A DNA stretch of 64,000 nt from Dryocola sp051307055 (GTDB lineage: Bacteria > Pseudomonadota > Gammaproteobacteria > Enterobacterales > Enterobacteriaceae). The stretch covers positions 3,534,001 through 3,598,000 of the forward strand of contig NZ_CP149994.1 of assembly GCF_051307055.1 (NCBI RefSeq), given 5' to 3'. The position numbers and the translations under genes are program-made. Below, piece after piece: positions 25,911-34,427 of the stretch. Position 1 is the first letter of the stretch. Each line of letters opens with the position of its first letter. The notes under the pieces were generated by a model, which saw only the letters and a list, made by a program, of their open reading frames with translations, did no database searches and was not told where the DNA came from.

Positions 25911-25959
25911 GGTGAATCCTCTCGTTGATTCTTAAAGTTTTGCAGACGCGTTACGCGCC

Positions 25960-26979
25960 TTACCTGAAATCACTTGCAGCCATGACTAACGTCGTGTCGA
26001 GCATTCGGTTAGCAAAGCCCCATTCGTTATCACACCAGACTAAAGTTTTAATCAGATGTTGCCCACTGACCCGGGTTTGCGTGCCGTCAACGATGGCACT
26101 GTGCGGATCGTGGTTAAAATCAGTCGAGACCAACGGTAATTCCGTATAGTCAACTATACCATGAAATGAATCCTGTGCCGCTTTTTGCAGCAACAGGTTG
26201 ACTTCACTGGCGTTTACTGCATTCCTCACCGTCACGCTTAAATCGATGGTGGTGACGTTAATCGTCGGCACGCGAACCGCAATAGCTTCAAAACGGTCGT
26301 TAAAGTGCGGGAAAATACGCGTGATGCCCGCGGCGAGGCGCGTATCAACCGGAATGATCGATTGACTGGCAGCGCGGGTACGCCTGAGATCAGGATGGTA
26401 GGCGTCGATAACCTGTTGATCGTGCATGGCGGAGTGGATGGTAGTCACGGTGCCCCACTCAATGCCGAAGGCATCATCAAGCAGTTTGATAATCGGGATG
26501 ATACAGTTCGTGGTGCAGGAAGCGTTCGAGACGATACGGTGTTCGGCTTTCACCTCTTCATGATTGACGCCGAAAACCACGGTTGCGTCGAGATCGTTGC
26601 CGCCAGGATGAGAGAAAAGAACTTTTCTGGCGCCTGCTGCCAGATGGGCTTCGCCGTGCGCGCGGGAACCAAAGACGCCGGTACAGTCCAGCACGATATC
26701 TACGCCCAGCTCGCGCCACGGCAGAGCTTCAATGGTGGGTTCATGAAGCAGACGAATGGTGTCGTCACCTATCCATAGCTGGTCGCGTTCCTGGCGCACG
26801 TCCCAGGCAAAGCGCCCGTGGCTGGTGTCATATTTCAACAGGTGCGCCATTCCCGCAGCATCAGCCAGTTCGTTGATTGCTACAACGGTGATTTCCGCAC
26901 GGCGGCCGGATTCGTACAAAGCACGTACCACGTTGCGCCCAATGCGACCGAAGCCATTAATTGCGATGCGTACGGTCAT
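25960..26979 (-). CDS. epd: erythrose-4-phosphate dehydrogenase
   Basis: The 339-residue protein is a GAPDH relative. It has NAD motif INGFGRIGRNV (7-17) and active-site Cys in SNASCTTNCIIP. Epd oxidises erythrose-4-phosphate to 4-phosphoerythronate, the first step of pyridoxal phosphate synthesis by the DXP-dependent route. It heads the operon with pgk and fbaA, and a Cra-like site lies about 120 bases upstream. Confidence 0.96.
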   Translation of the reverse strand: MTVRIAINGFGRIGRNVVRALYESGRRAEITVVAINELADAAGMAHLLKYDTSHGRFAWDVRQERDQLWIGDDTIRLLHEPTIEALPWRELGVDIVLDCTGVFGSRAHGEAHLAAGARKVLFSHPGGNDLDATVVFGVNHEEVKAEHRIVSNASCTTNCIIPIIKLLDDAFGIEWGTVTTIHSAMHDQQVIDAYHPDLRRTRAASQSIIPVDTRLAAGITRIFPHFNDRFEAIAVRVPTINVTTIDLSVTVRNAVNASEVNLLLQKAAQDSFHGIVDYTELPLVSTDFNHDPHSAIVDGTQTRVSGQHLIKTLVWCDNEWGFANRMLDTTLVMAASDFR

Positions 26980-27100
26980 ATCTCTCCTGCCAGAATCCCT
27001 GAAACTAGGTGGCTGACAGAGTAATCCAGCAACAGCCTGAGGGGAATCCTCGCACCCATGAAACTGCGAATGATTGCTTACTTGTCGAACGATTAATCGA

Positions 27101-27114
27101 CTGAAACGCTTCAG
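27101..27114 (-). promoter_or_regulatory. Cra (FruR) site upstream of epd
   Basis: CTGAAACGCTTCAG fits the Cra consensus core TGAAWCSNTTCA. Cra is a known repressor of epd-pgk in E. coli, so the location is as expected. Confidence 0.65.
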
Positions 27115-27239
27115 CTATGGTAAGCGAAACGCGGAATAAAAGGAACGCTGACGCGGAACAGGCAGCCGTTCTTCTGACGCAGGTCACATTTTTAATGGAA
27201 TAAATGAAACAGATAAGGGAAGGATGACGAATAATAAGC

Positions 27240-27267
27240 AAAAAAACGGGCCGCATTAGCGGCCCGT
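27240..27267 (-). terminator. second intrinsic terminator between tktA and epd
   Basis: On the minus strand ACGGGCCGC-taat-GCGGCCCGT forms a perfect 9-base stem followed by seven T residues. The tktA transcript already has its own terminator about 100 bases earlier, so this one may end a short transcript or act as an attenuator for epd. Confidence 0.65.
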
Positions 27268-27350
27268 GAGAAAGCTGACAAGACCTCGGAAGCCAGAGGC
27301 TTCTTCCCGATACCTTTAACATGCAAGGGTTAGCTCTTCTGGTCTGTCCC

Positions 27351-27382
27351 AAACACCCGAAAACCACGTTTTTCGGGTGTTT
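27351..27382 (-). terminator. tktA terminator
   Basis: AAACACCCGAAAA and TTTTCGGGTGTTT are perfect complements around a 6-base loop, about 50 bases after the tktA stop codon. Confidence 0.75.
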
Positions 27383-27430
27383 GCCAACGGTCTGACGGGC
27401 CGCTTAAGCGACCCGTTTACAGCGAACGAA

Positions 27431-29422
27431 TTACAGTACGGCTTTAGCCTGTTGCACCACGTTCTCAACGGTGAAGCCGAACTCTTCAAACAGCTGTTCT
27501 GCTGGCGCAGACTCACCGAAGGTGGTCATGCCCACAACCGCGCCGTTCAGGCCCACGTATTTGTACCAGTAGTCAGCGATGCTGGCTTCGATAGCAACGC
27601 GTGCCGCAACCGCTTTAGGCAGGACTGCCTCACGGTAAGCCGCATCCTGCTTGTCGAACGCATCGGTAGACGGCATGGAAACCACGCGCGCTTTGATGCC
27701 TTCGGCAGAGAGTTGATCCCATGCCGCAACGGCCAGCTCAACTTCAGAACCGGTAGCGATCAGAATAAGCTCAGGCTGGCCTGCGCAATCTTTCAGAACG
27801 TAGGCGCCGCGGGCAACGTTTGCCAGCTGCTCTTCGGTACGATCCTGCTGCGCCAGGTTCTGGCGGGAGAAGATCAGCGCGGTCGGGCCGTCGTGACGTT
27901 CAACCGCGTATTTCCACGCAACCGCAGATTCGACCTGATCACAAGGACGCCATGTGCTCATATTTGGCGTCACGCGCAGGGCAGCAAGCTGCTCTACCGG
28001 CTGGTGAGTCGGGCCATCTTCGCCCAGACCGATGGAGTCGTGGGTGTAGACCATCACCTGGCGTTGCTTCATCAGCGCCGCCATACGCACCGCGTTGCGG
28101 GCGTATTCCACGAACATCAGGAAGGTGGAGGTGTACGGCAGGAAACCGCCGTGCAGCGCGATACCGTTGGCAATCGCGGTCATGCCGAATTCACGTACGC
28201 CGTAATGGATGTAGTTACCGGCTTTATCTTCATTGATGGCTTTAGAGCCGGACCAGATGGTCAGGTTGCTCGGCGCCAGGTCAGCGGAACCGCCGAGGAA
28301 TTCCGGCAGCAGATACCCGAAAGCTTCGATAGCGTTCTGGGACGCTTTACGGCTGGCGATTTTCGCAGGATTAGCCTGCAGCTTCGCGATGAACTCCTGC
28401 GCTTTAGCCGCGAAATCAGCCGGCATGTCGCCTTTCATACGACGGGTAAACTCTGCGGCTTCCTGCGGGAAGGCTTTGGCGTAAGCGGCGAACTTCTCGT
28501 TCCAGGCCGCTTCTTTCGTCTGGCCTGCTTCGCGCGCGTCCCACTGAGCGTAGATATCCTGTGGAATTTCGAACGGCGCGTGTTTCCAGCCAAGCTGTTC
28601 GCGAGTCAGCGCGATTTCTGCGTCGCCCAGCGGGGCGCCGTGGGAATCGTGCGTGCCGGCTTTGTTTGGCGAACCGAAACCGATGATGGTTTTGCACATC
28701 AGCAGGGAAGGCTTGTCGGTAACCGCTTTAGCTTCTTCAACAGCGCGTTTGATGGCGTCCGCATCGTGGCCGTCCACGCCGCGCACTACGTGCCAGCCGT
28801 AGGCTTCAAAGCGTTTTGCGGTATCGTCGGTGAACCAGCCTTCAACGTGGCCGTCGATGGAGATGCCGTTGTCGTCATAAAACGCGACCAGTTTACCCAG
28901 ACCCAGCGTACCCGCCAGCGAGCAGACTTCGTGCGAGATGCCTTCCATCATGCAGCCGTCACCCATAAACGTATAGGTGAAATGGTCAACGATATCGTGG
29001 CCCGGACGGTTGAACTGCGCCGCCATAGTACGTTCAGCAATCGCCATACCTACCGCGTTCGCAACACCCTGCCCCAGCGGGCCGGTGGTGGTTTCTACAC
29101 CGGCGGTGTAGCCCACTTCCGGGTGGCCTGGCGTTTTGGAGTGCAGCTGACGGAAGTTCTTTAACTCTTCAATCGGCAGGTCATAACCGGTGAGGTGCAG
29201 CAGGCTGTAAATCAGCATCGAGCCGTGGCCGTTAGAGAGAACGAAACGGTCGCGATCGGCCCAGGCCGGGTTCTGCGGGTTATGGTTCAGGAAATCACGC
29301 CACAGGACTTCGGCAATATCGGCCATCCCCATAGGGGCACCCGGGTGACCGGATTTGGCTTTTTGTACTGCGTCCATGCTGAGCGCACGAATAGCGTTGG
29401 CAAGCTCTTTACGAGAGGACAT
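27431..29422 (-). CDS. tktA: transketolase 1
   Basis: The 663-residue ThDP-dependent enzyme moves two-carbon units in the pentose phosphate pathway. Signatures are GHPGAPMGMADIAEVLW near the N-terminus, GDGCMMEGISHEVCSLAG for the ThDP/metal site and the GEDGPTHQPVEQLA segment. The start at 29422 (MSSRKELANAI) is preferred over the codon at 29428, because GGAG precedes it at good spacing. Confidence 0.98.
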   Translation of the reverse strand: MSSRKELANAIRALSMDAVQKAKSGHPGAPMGMADIAEVLWRDFLNHNPQNPAWADRDRFVLSNGHGSMLIYSLLHLTGYDLPIEELKNFRQLHSKTPGHPEVGYTAGVETTTGPLGQGVANAVGMAIAERTMAAQFNRPGHDIVDHFTYTFMGDGCMMEGISHEVCSLAGTLGLGKLVAFYDDNGISIDGHVEGWFTDDTAKRFEAYGWHVVRGVDGHDADAIKRAVEEAKAVTDKPSLLMCKTIIGFGSPNKAGTHDSHGAPLGDAEIALTREQLGWKHAPFEIPQDIYAQWDAREAGQTKEAAWNEKFAAYAKAFPQEAAEFTRRMKGDMPADFAAKAQEFIAKLQANPAKIASRKASQNAIEAFGYLLPEFLGGSADLAPSNLTIWSGSKAINEDKAGNYIHYGVREFGMTAIANGIALHGGFLPYTSTFLMFVEYARNAVRMAALMKQRQVMVYTHDSIGLGEDGPTHQPVEQLAALRVTPNMSTWRPCDQVESAVAWKYAVERHDGPTALIFSRQNLAQQDRTEEQLANVARGAYVLKDCAGQPELILIATGSEVELAVAAWDQLSAEGIKARVVSMPSTDAFDKQDAAYREAVLPKAVAARVAIEASIADYWYKYVGLNGAVVGMTTFGESAPAEQLFEEFGFTVENVVQQAKAVL

Positions 29423-29703
29423 TTTCACTCCAGATCGGATGGTTGAAGGTCACGCCTTGTTTTACGACTTGACTACTAAGCGTTATGGGCTACGCCCGAA
29501 AAGTGCCAACAATGTACCGCAAGCCGCAGGTCATGTACATGGAGCATCCTTTTGTCCCGGTAAGAAATCTCCGGGAAATGCTTGCATGTTGCGCAAGCGG
29601 CTGCGCTCGGTTAATTTTCTTCTTTATACTGTGCTTTCCCCACCGCCGGAACAGGCGTTGGGTTTGCCCCTGGGCCCAAGAAACTAATAAAGGAAGACTG
29701 GCC

Positions 29704-30462
29704 ATGAAGATGCGCCCTATTTTACTGAGCCTGACGCTCGCCACCGCGCTGAGCGGCTGTCAAAACATGGACTCCAACGGTTTATTAACCTCCGGCGCCG
29801 AAGCCTTTCAGGCCTATACGCTGAGCGATGCGCAGGTTAAAGAGCTGAGCGATAAATCCTGTGCGGAGCTGGACAGCAAAGCCACTATCGCCCCGGCAAG
29901 CAGCGACTATGCGAAACGCCTGGCAAAAATCGCCGGCGCGCTGGGCGACAACATCAACGGCATGCCGGTGAACTACAAGGTTTACGTCACCAAAGACGTC
30001 AACGCCTTCGCCATGGCGAACGGCTGCATCCGCGTTTACAGCGGCCTGATGGACATGATGAACGATAACGAAGTCGAAGCGGTTATCGGCCATGAAATGG
30101 GCCACGTCGCGCTCGGCCACGTGAAGAAAGGGATGCAGGTTGCGCTGGGCACTAATGCCGCACGAGTTGCGGCGGCATCAGCCGGCGGCATGATCGGCAG
30201 CCTGTCGCAATCGCAGCTAGGGGATTTGGGTGAAAAGCTGGTGAACGCGCAGTTCTCCCAGCGCCAGGAATCCGAAGCCGATGATTACTCCTACGACCTG
30301 CTGAGAAAACGCGGCATTAACCCGATTGGTCTGGCGACCAGCTTTGAGAAACTGGCCAAACAGGAAGAAGGCCGCCAGAGTTCGATGCTGGACGACCACC
30401 CTGCTTCCGCCGAACGCGCGCAGCATGTCCGCGATCGCATGGCGGCAGACGGCCTGAAATAG
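29704..30462 (+). CDS. loiP: metalloprotease LoiP (YggG), outer-membrane lipoprotein
   Basis: The 252-residue M48-family peptidase starts with a lipoprotein signal peptide (MKMRPILLSLTLATALSGCQ, acylated Cys19). It carries the zinc motif HEMGH and a downstream Glu in ESEADDYSYDLLRKRG. In E. coli LoiP is an outer-membrane lipoprotein that cleaves Phe-Phe bonds and is more active at low osmolarity. The frame opens at 29485, but AAAGGAAGACTGGCC before 29704 sets the start. It converges on the catabolic operon and ends in a perfect hairpin. Confidence 0.95.
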   Translation: MKMRPILLSLTLATALSGCQNMDSNGLLTSGAEAFQAYTLSDAQVKELSDKSCAELDSKATIAPASSDYAKRLAKIAGALGDNINGMPVNYKVYVTKDVNAFAMANGCIRVYSGLMDMMNDNEVEAVIGHEMGHVALGHVKKGMQVALGTNAARVAAASAGGMIGSLSQSQLGDLGEKLVNAQFSQRQESEADDYSYDLLRKRGINPIGLATSFEKLAKQEEGRQSSMLDDHPASAERAQHVRDRMAADGLK

Positions 30463-30470
30463 TCCAGTTG

Positions 30471-30499
30471 TTATCCTCTCCGGCAAAAGGAGAGGATAA
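30471..30499. terminator. bidirectional terminator between loiP and the catabolic operon
   Basis: TTATCCTCTCC and GGAGAGGATAA form a perfect 11-base stem around a 7-base loop, between convergent loiP and the last gene of the catabolic operon. Confidence 0.65.
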
Positions 30500-30502
30500 A
30501 CT

Positions 30503-32134
30503 TCAGTAAAGCGTCTTCTGCGGCGGCCCGGCAAACTTCAGCTCCCCAATGCCCGCCATCCGTACCTCCACCACCGACGGCCCCGGCATCGCAATCGCCT
30601 CTGCCATTACCGAATTAAAACGATCCGCCGAAGTGATTGTCCAGGCCTGTAACCCCATCGCCTGCGCCAGCGCGGTAAAGTCCGGCGTATGCAGTTCGTT
30701 GTAATACTGGCGGCCGCCAAAGTATTTATCCTGGATGCCGCGCATCACACCGTAACCGCCGTCATTCATCACCAGCAGCGTCACGTTGGCCCGCTCCTGG
30801 GCAAGCGTCGCCAGTTCGCCTAAGTTCAGGGACAGCCCGCCGTCGCCGACCAGGCCAATCACCTTACGCTGCGGATTCGCCAGGGCGGTGCCAATCGCCA
30901 TCGGCAGCCCCATGCCTATGGCTCCGGCGAGAGAGTGAATATTGGCGAGCGGGCCGTTCGCCCGGAACAGGCGGCTCCCCCACAGGCTGCCGGAAACGGT
31001 GATATCACGAACCAGAATGCCGTCGGACGGCAGGGCGTTTTCGATAGCGTCATTCAGCTCTGCATAAGCGCCGCATTGCTTGCGTAGCGCGACATCAGCC
31101 TGTTCAGTCCCGCTGGCTATCGCCGCATCCCAGGCGGCATCGGCCCAGGGTTTGCCCACGATTCTGTCCGCAAGCGCAGTCAGAACGGCGTCACAGTCGC
31201 CGGTATACATGGCGTCCATCACATAGTTACGGCTTGCCGCTGCCGGGTCGATATCGATCTGCATGCGCGGCTGCGGCAGCGTCAGCGTCCATGAACGCGT
31301 TTCATTGCTGCGCAAACGCGATCCCGCCACCAGCGTTAAATCACACTGCTCCAGCAAGGCCTCAATGGAAGGAGAATTGTGGAACGCGCGCAGGCTGCGC
31401 GGGTGGCTGTCCGGCAGAATACCGCGGCCGTGCGTGCTGGAAATCACCGTAACTCCGGCATCCGCAAGACGTCTGACCGCATCCTGGCAGCGCAACGCCC
31501 CGCCGCCGAGCCACAAAAGCGGACGCCGGGCCTGCTGTAGCTGCTGCCAGAGCGTTTCAATATCCGGCATTTTACTTTCCGCTGGCGCAACGGGCGCGGT
31601 CACCAGCGCAAGCGGGATCTTCGCGCTCTGGATATCAATGGGGATTTCGACGGAAACCGGCCCGCACGGCGGCGTCTGCGCTTCCTGAATCGCACGGTGC
31701 ACAATGGCGACAGCCTGATTCGGGCTGTTCACGCGGTATGCACGGCGCGAGCTGGCGCGCAGGAAGCCTAACTGATCGCGCGTTTCGTGGATAAAGCCGG
31801 TATCCGCATCCAGCCAGGCTTTCTCAACCTGACCGGTTAAATGCAGCAAAGGCGTGCCGGCGTTCATCGCTTCAACCAGCGCGCCTACGGCATTGCCCGC
31901 CCCGGCGCCGGTGCTGGTTAACGCCACGCCCAGCCCGGAAAAACGCCCGTGCGCATCCGCCATGGTTACGGCTCCGGCCTCGCCGCGCGACGGCACGAAG
32001 CGCATCCTGCCCCGCTGCCCTACGGCGTCCGCAATCGGTAAATTATGAATAGAAATCACGCCAAACAAAGTTTCCACGCCGTAGCTTTCCAGCGTGCGGG
32101 CAATCGCGTCACCCACGGTAATCATTTCGCTCAT
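30503..32134 (-). CDS. ThDP-dependent 2-oxo-acid decarboxylase/lyase of the acetolactate-synthase fold
   Basis: The 543-residue protein has the three-domain layout of the POX/acetolactate synthase group. The cofactor-activating glutamate is Glu52 in RGEAGAV. The C-terminal ThDP/Mg motif begins VGDGGLSLNLGELA and ends with VMNDGGYG, about 30 residues apart. Databases often call such proteins 5-guanidino-2-oxopentanoate decarboxylase or simply ThDP-binding protein; neither is established here. It is the last gene of the operon, immediately after an aldehyde dehydrogenase, so a decarboxylation giving an aldehyde that is then oxidised is plausible. The start at 32134 leaves seven bases after an AAGG site; an ATG one codon earlier is possible. 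Confidence 0.85.
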   Translation of the reverse strand: MSEMITVGDAIARTLESYGVETLFGVISIHNLPIADAVGQRGRMRFVPSRGEAGAVTMADAHGRFSGLGVALTSTGAGAGNAVGALVEAMNAGTPLLHLTGQVEKAWLDADTGFIHETRDQLGFLRASSRRAYRVNSPNQAVAIVHRAIQEAQTPPCGPVSVEIPIDIQSAKIPLALVTAPVAPAESKMPDIETLWQQLQQARRPLLWLGGGALRCQDAVRRLADAGVTVISSTHGRGILPDSHPRSLRAFHNSPSIEALLEQCDLTLVAGSRLRSNETRSWTLTLPQPRMQIDIDPAAASRNYVMDAMYTGDCDAVLTALADRIVGKPWADAAWDAAIASGTEQADVALRKQCGAYAELNDAIENALPSDGILVRDITVSGSLWGSRLFRANGPLANIHSLAGAIGMGLPMAIGTALANPQRKVIGLVGDGGLSLNLGELATLAQERANVTLLVMNDGGYGVMRGIQDKYFGGRQYYNELHTPDFTALAQAMGLQAWTITSADRFNSVMAEAIAMPGPSVVEVRMAGIGELKFAGPPQKTLY

Positions 32135-32153
32135 CATCAGCCCTTAAATGTTA

Positions 32154-33623
32154 TTAGTCGCACCAGTGGTTTACGGATGTCCCGGTTGCCAGATATATGC
32201 TTTTTTGCTGCATCCAGGCTTTCAGGCCCTGAATCCCCTTTTCGCGACCCAGGCCGCTTTCTTTAAATCCGCCGAACGGCGTTGAAACTGAGAATACTTT
32301 GTAGGTGTTTATCCATACCGTGCCGACTTCCAGCCTGTCGGCCAGGCGTAGCGCACGGGCGGCGTCCCGCGTCCACAGCCCCGCCGCCAGCCCGTAAACA
32401 GAGTCGTTCGCCTCAGCAATAAGCTGCTGCTCATCGTCAAAAGCCATCGCCACCAGCACCGGGCCGAAGATCTCCTCCTGGCAGACGCGAGCCTGATTGC
32501 TTAAGCCTTCAATAATGGTGGGCTGGAACCAGTAGCCTGCGGCAAAAACGGGATCGGCAGGAATTTCGCCGCCGCAAAGCACCTGGCCGCCTTCTTCCTG
32601 CGCCAGTTCGACATAGCGCATTACCTGCTCGCGGTGGGCGGCTGAGATAAGCGGGCCGATATGGGTGCCGTGCTGTAACGGATGCCCCAGACGCAGGCCG
32701 CGAGTCAGCTCCAGCAGGCGGGTCAGCAACGGCTGATAAACGCTGCGGTGAATAAACAATCGCGATCCGGCGATGCACGCCTGCCCGCCCGAACTAAATA
32801 TGCCGTAGCAAATCCCGCGCGCAGCCTGTTCGATGTCGGCATCTTCCAGCACGATAGTCGGCGATTTCCCGCCCAGCTCCAGCGACGCGGGGATTAGCTT
32901 TTCAGCCGCGACATGCGCCAGATGGCGGCCCGTGCGGGTGCCTCCGGTAAACGAAATCTTGCGCACCAAAGGGTGACGGGCCAGCGCATCGCCGATGACC
33001 GAGCCTTTGCCCGGCAGCACGCTCAGCAAACCGGCGGGCAGCCCGGCTTCCTCAAACAAACTTGCCAGCTCCAGCGCCATCAGCGGCGTGGCTTCCGCCG
33101 GTTTAAGAATGACGGCGTTACCGGCGGCCAGCGCAGGCGCGATTTTTTGCATTTCGCTGGCTATCGGGGAGTTCCACGGCGTAATCGCGGCGACCACGCC
33201 CAGCGGCTGATAACGGCTTAACGTCATAATGTCGCTGTGACGGGCGGTAGGCAGCTCGCCCTCCTGAAGCTCGCAGGCTGAAGCGTAGTAATGCGCCGTT
33301 GCCGCCGCGCTCGCCACCAGCCCTCTCGCTTCCGCCAGCGGTTTGCCGTTGTCCAGCGTTTGCTGTTCGGCCAGTCGCTCAAGCCGTAGCTGAATTAAAT
33401 CGCCCACGCGACGCAAAATCGTTGCGCGCTGATGAGGTAAAAGATCGCGCCAGTTCGGATCGCGCCAGGCCTGCTCGGCACGTTCTACCGCGAACGCCAC
33501 GTCTTCCAGGCTCGCGGCATGTAATGTCGCATTCAGCGAGCCGTCCGCCGGAAAGTGGCTGTGCATCAGCTCGCCGCCGCCCTGCCGCCATTCGCCGCCG
33601 ATGAAAATATTCAGCAGTTCCAT
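32154..33623 (-). CDS. NAD(P)-dependent aldehyde dehydrogenase
   Basis: The 489-residue protein is a complete aldehyde dehydrogenase. It has general base Glu249 in LELGGKSPTIV, catalytic Cys283 in SSGGQACIAGSR, the ITPWNSP substrate/cofactor segment and the FGGFKESGLGREKG C-terminal motif. The ATG at 33623 follows AAGGAG by about 5 bases; a GTG two codons earlier is in frame. It lies between the aspartate-dehydrogenase-like gene and the ThDP enzyme. By position it should oxidise an aldehyde made by the decarboxylase or by ring cleavage, most likely in the cytosol. Confidence 0.92.
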   Translation of the reverse strand: MELLNIFIGGEWRQGGGELMHSHFPADGSLNATLHAASLEDVAFAVERAEQAWRDPNWRDLLPHQRATILRRVGDLIQLRLERLAEQQTLDNGKPLAEARGLVASAAATAHYYASACELQEGELPTARHSDIMTLSRYQPLGVVAAITPWNSPIASEMQKIAPALAAGNAVILKPAEATPLMALELASLFEEAGLPAGLLSVLPGKGSVIGDALARHPLVRKISFTGGTRTGRHLAHVAAEKLIPASLELGGKSPTIVLEDADIEQAARGICYGIFSSGGQACIAGSRLFIHRSVYQPLLTRLLELTRGLRLGHPLQHGTHIGPLISAAHREQVMRYVELAQEEGGQVLCGGEIPADPVFAAGYWFQPTIIEGLSNQARVCQEEIFGPVLVAMAFDDEQQLIAEANDSVYGLAAGLWTRDAARALRLADRLEVGTVWINTYKVFSVSTPFGGFKESGLGREKGIQGLKAWMQQKSIYLATGTSVNHWCD

Positions 33624-33632
33624 AATCACTCC

Positions 33633-34415
33633 TTATTCTTCCGCCAGCAGGCGGCAGGCACGCACCGCGCTTAACGCCGCGAGCGTGGAAGTCTTTGGAT
33701 TTGTGCTCAGCGGCAGGCCGTTTAGCTCAAGCTTAAATTCGCCAAACAGCCCGCAGACGTGAAGCCGGTGCGTATTGCGCCGCGTGGCAGGATCGACCAT
33801 TAACTGCACTCTGGTATCGTCCATCCCCACGCCGCCCAGGGCGATCGTCGCCGCCACGTTGGCGTTCGCCGGAAACAGCCGGGCCGCCTCGCGGGCGCTG
33901 CCTTCGAAGAAAATCTGCTCCTGCACCACGTTGTCTAAATCAACCAGCCGCTCCGCGTAGCTTCCGCGCCAGCTGGCCGGGCTTTTACGCGCCTGATACG
34001 TCACCTTTTCCAGGCCACCTTCGCGCGCCGCCGCCAGGCCATCCAGCCCGGCCACCGCGCCGGACAACAGCACAAGCTTGCCGCCGCCCTGTTTTTTGGC
34101 CTGCTTCAGGGCAAGTTCCAGCCCGGCGTTCGCCAGCGCGCCAACGGAGACAACCGCCAGCGACCAGCCGCGCTTAAGGATTTCCACGCCGTACTGTTCA
34201 ACGGCCTGCTGGCTTGCGCACTCCAGCACCAGATCCGGCTTCTCCTTGCACTCCTGCGGTGAAAGCAGAGCCGCTACGCCGTCGCCAAAACGCGCCTGAA
34301 TTGCCGCGTGATGCGATTCGCGCGCCACTATCCAGCCTGGCGCCACGCCTTCCGGCAGCCGTTCGAGCACCGCCTGAGCCATTGCGCCGTAGCCAATCAA
34401 CATGATCTTTTTCAT
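33633..34415 (-). CDS. nadX: aspartate dehydrogenase-like NAD(P)-dependent dehydrogenase
   Basis: The 260-residue protein has an N-terminal Rossmann motif (MLIGYGAMAQAV, residues 5-16). Its C-terminal domain is of the L-aspartate dehydrogenase family, with FPANANVAATIALGGVGMDDT and the NTHRLHVCGLFGEF segment that contributes the active-site His. The family oxidises L-aspartate to iminosuccinate, and the symbol follows family usage only. It sits inside an aromatic catabolic operon rather than with NAD synthesis genes, so the true substrate may be a different amino acid or an imine made in the pathway. It is 12 bases downstream of the SDR gene. Confidence 0.85.
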   Translation of the reverse strand: MKKIMLIGYGAMAQAVLERLPEGVAPGWIVARESHHAAIQARFGDGVAALLSPQECKEKPDLVLECASQQAVEQYGVEILKRGWSLAVVSVGALANAGLELALKQAKKQGGGKLVLLSGAVAGLDGLAAAREGGLEKVTYQARKSPASWRGSYAERLVDLDNVVQEQIFFEGSAREAARLFPANANVAATIALGGVGMDDTRVQLMVDPATRRNTHRLHVCGLFGEFKLELNGLPLSTNPKTSTLAALSAVRACRLLAEE

Positions 34416-34427
34416 CTGCTCCCCGCG

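Larger units (their letters stand above)
26980..27430. other. 451-base region between epd and tktA
   Basis: No credible gene is seen. On the minus strand the order is: tktA terminator (27351-27382), a small GAAGCC-aga-GGCTTC hairpin (27289-27303), a strong hairpin with a T-run (27240-27267), a Cra-like operator (27101-27114), then the epd start. The region therefore holds the epd promoter plus an extra terminator not accounted for by tktA alone. Confidence 0.6.

Noticed and set aside
27377..29164. 595-codon open frame on the plus strand
   Set aside because: It lies antisense to tktA. The translation lacks any family feature and reflects the high-GC codon pattern of tktA.
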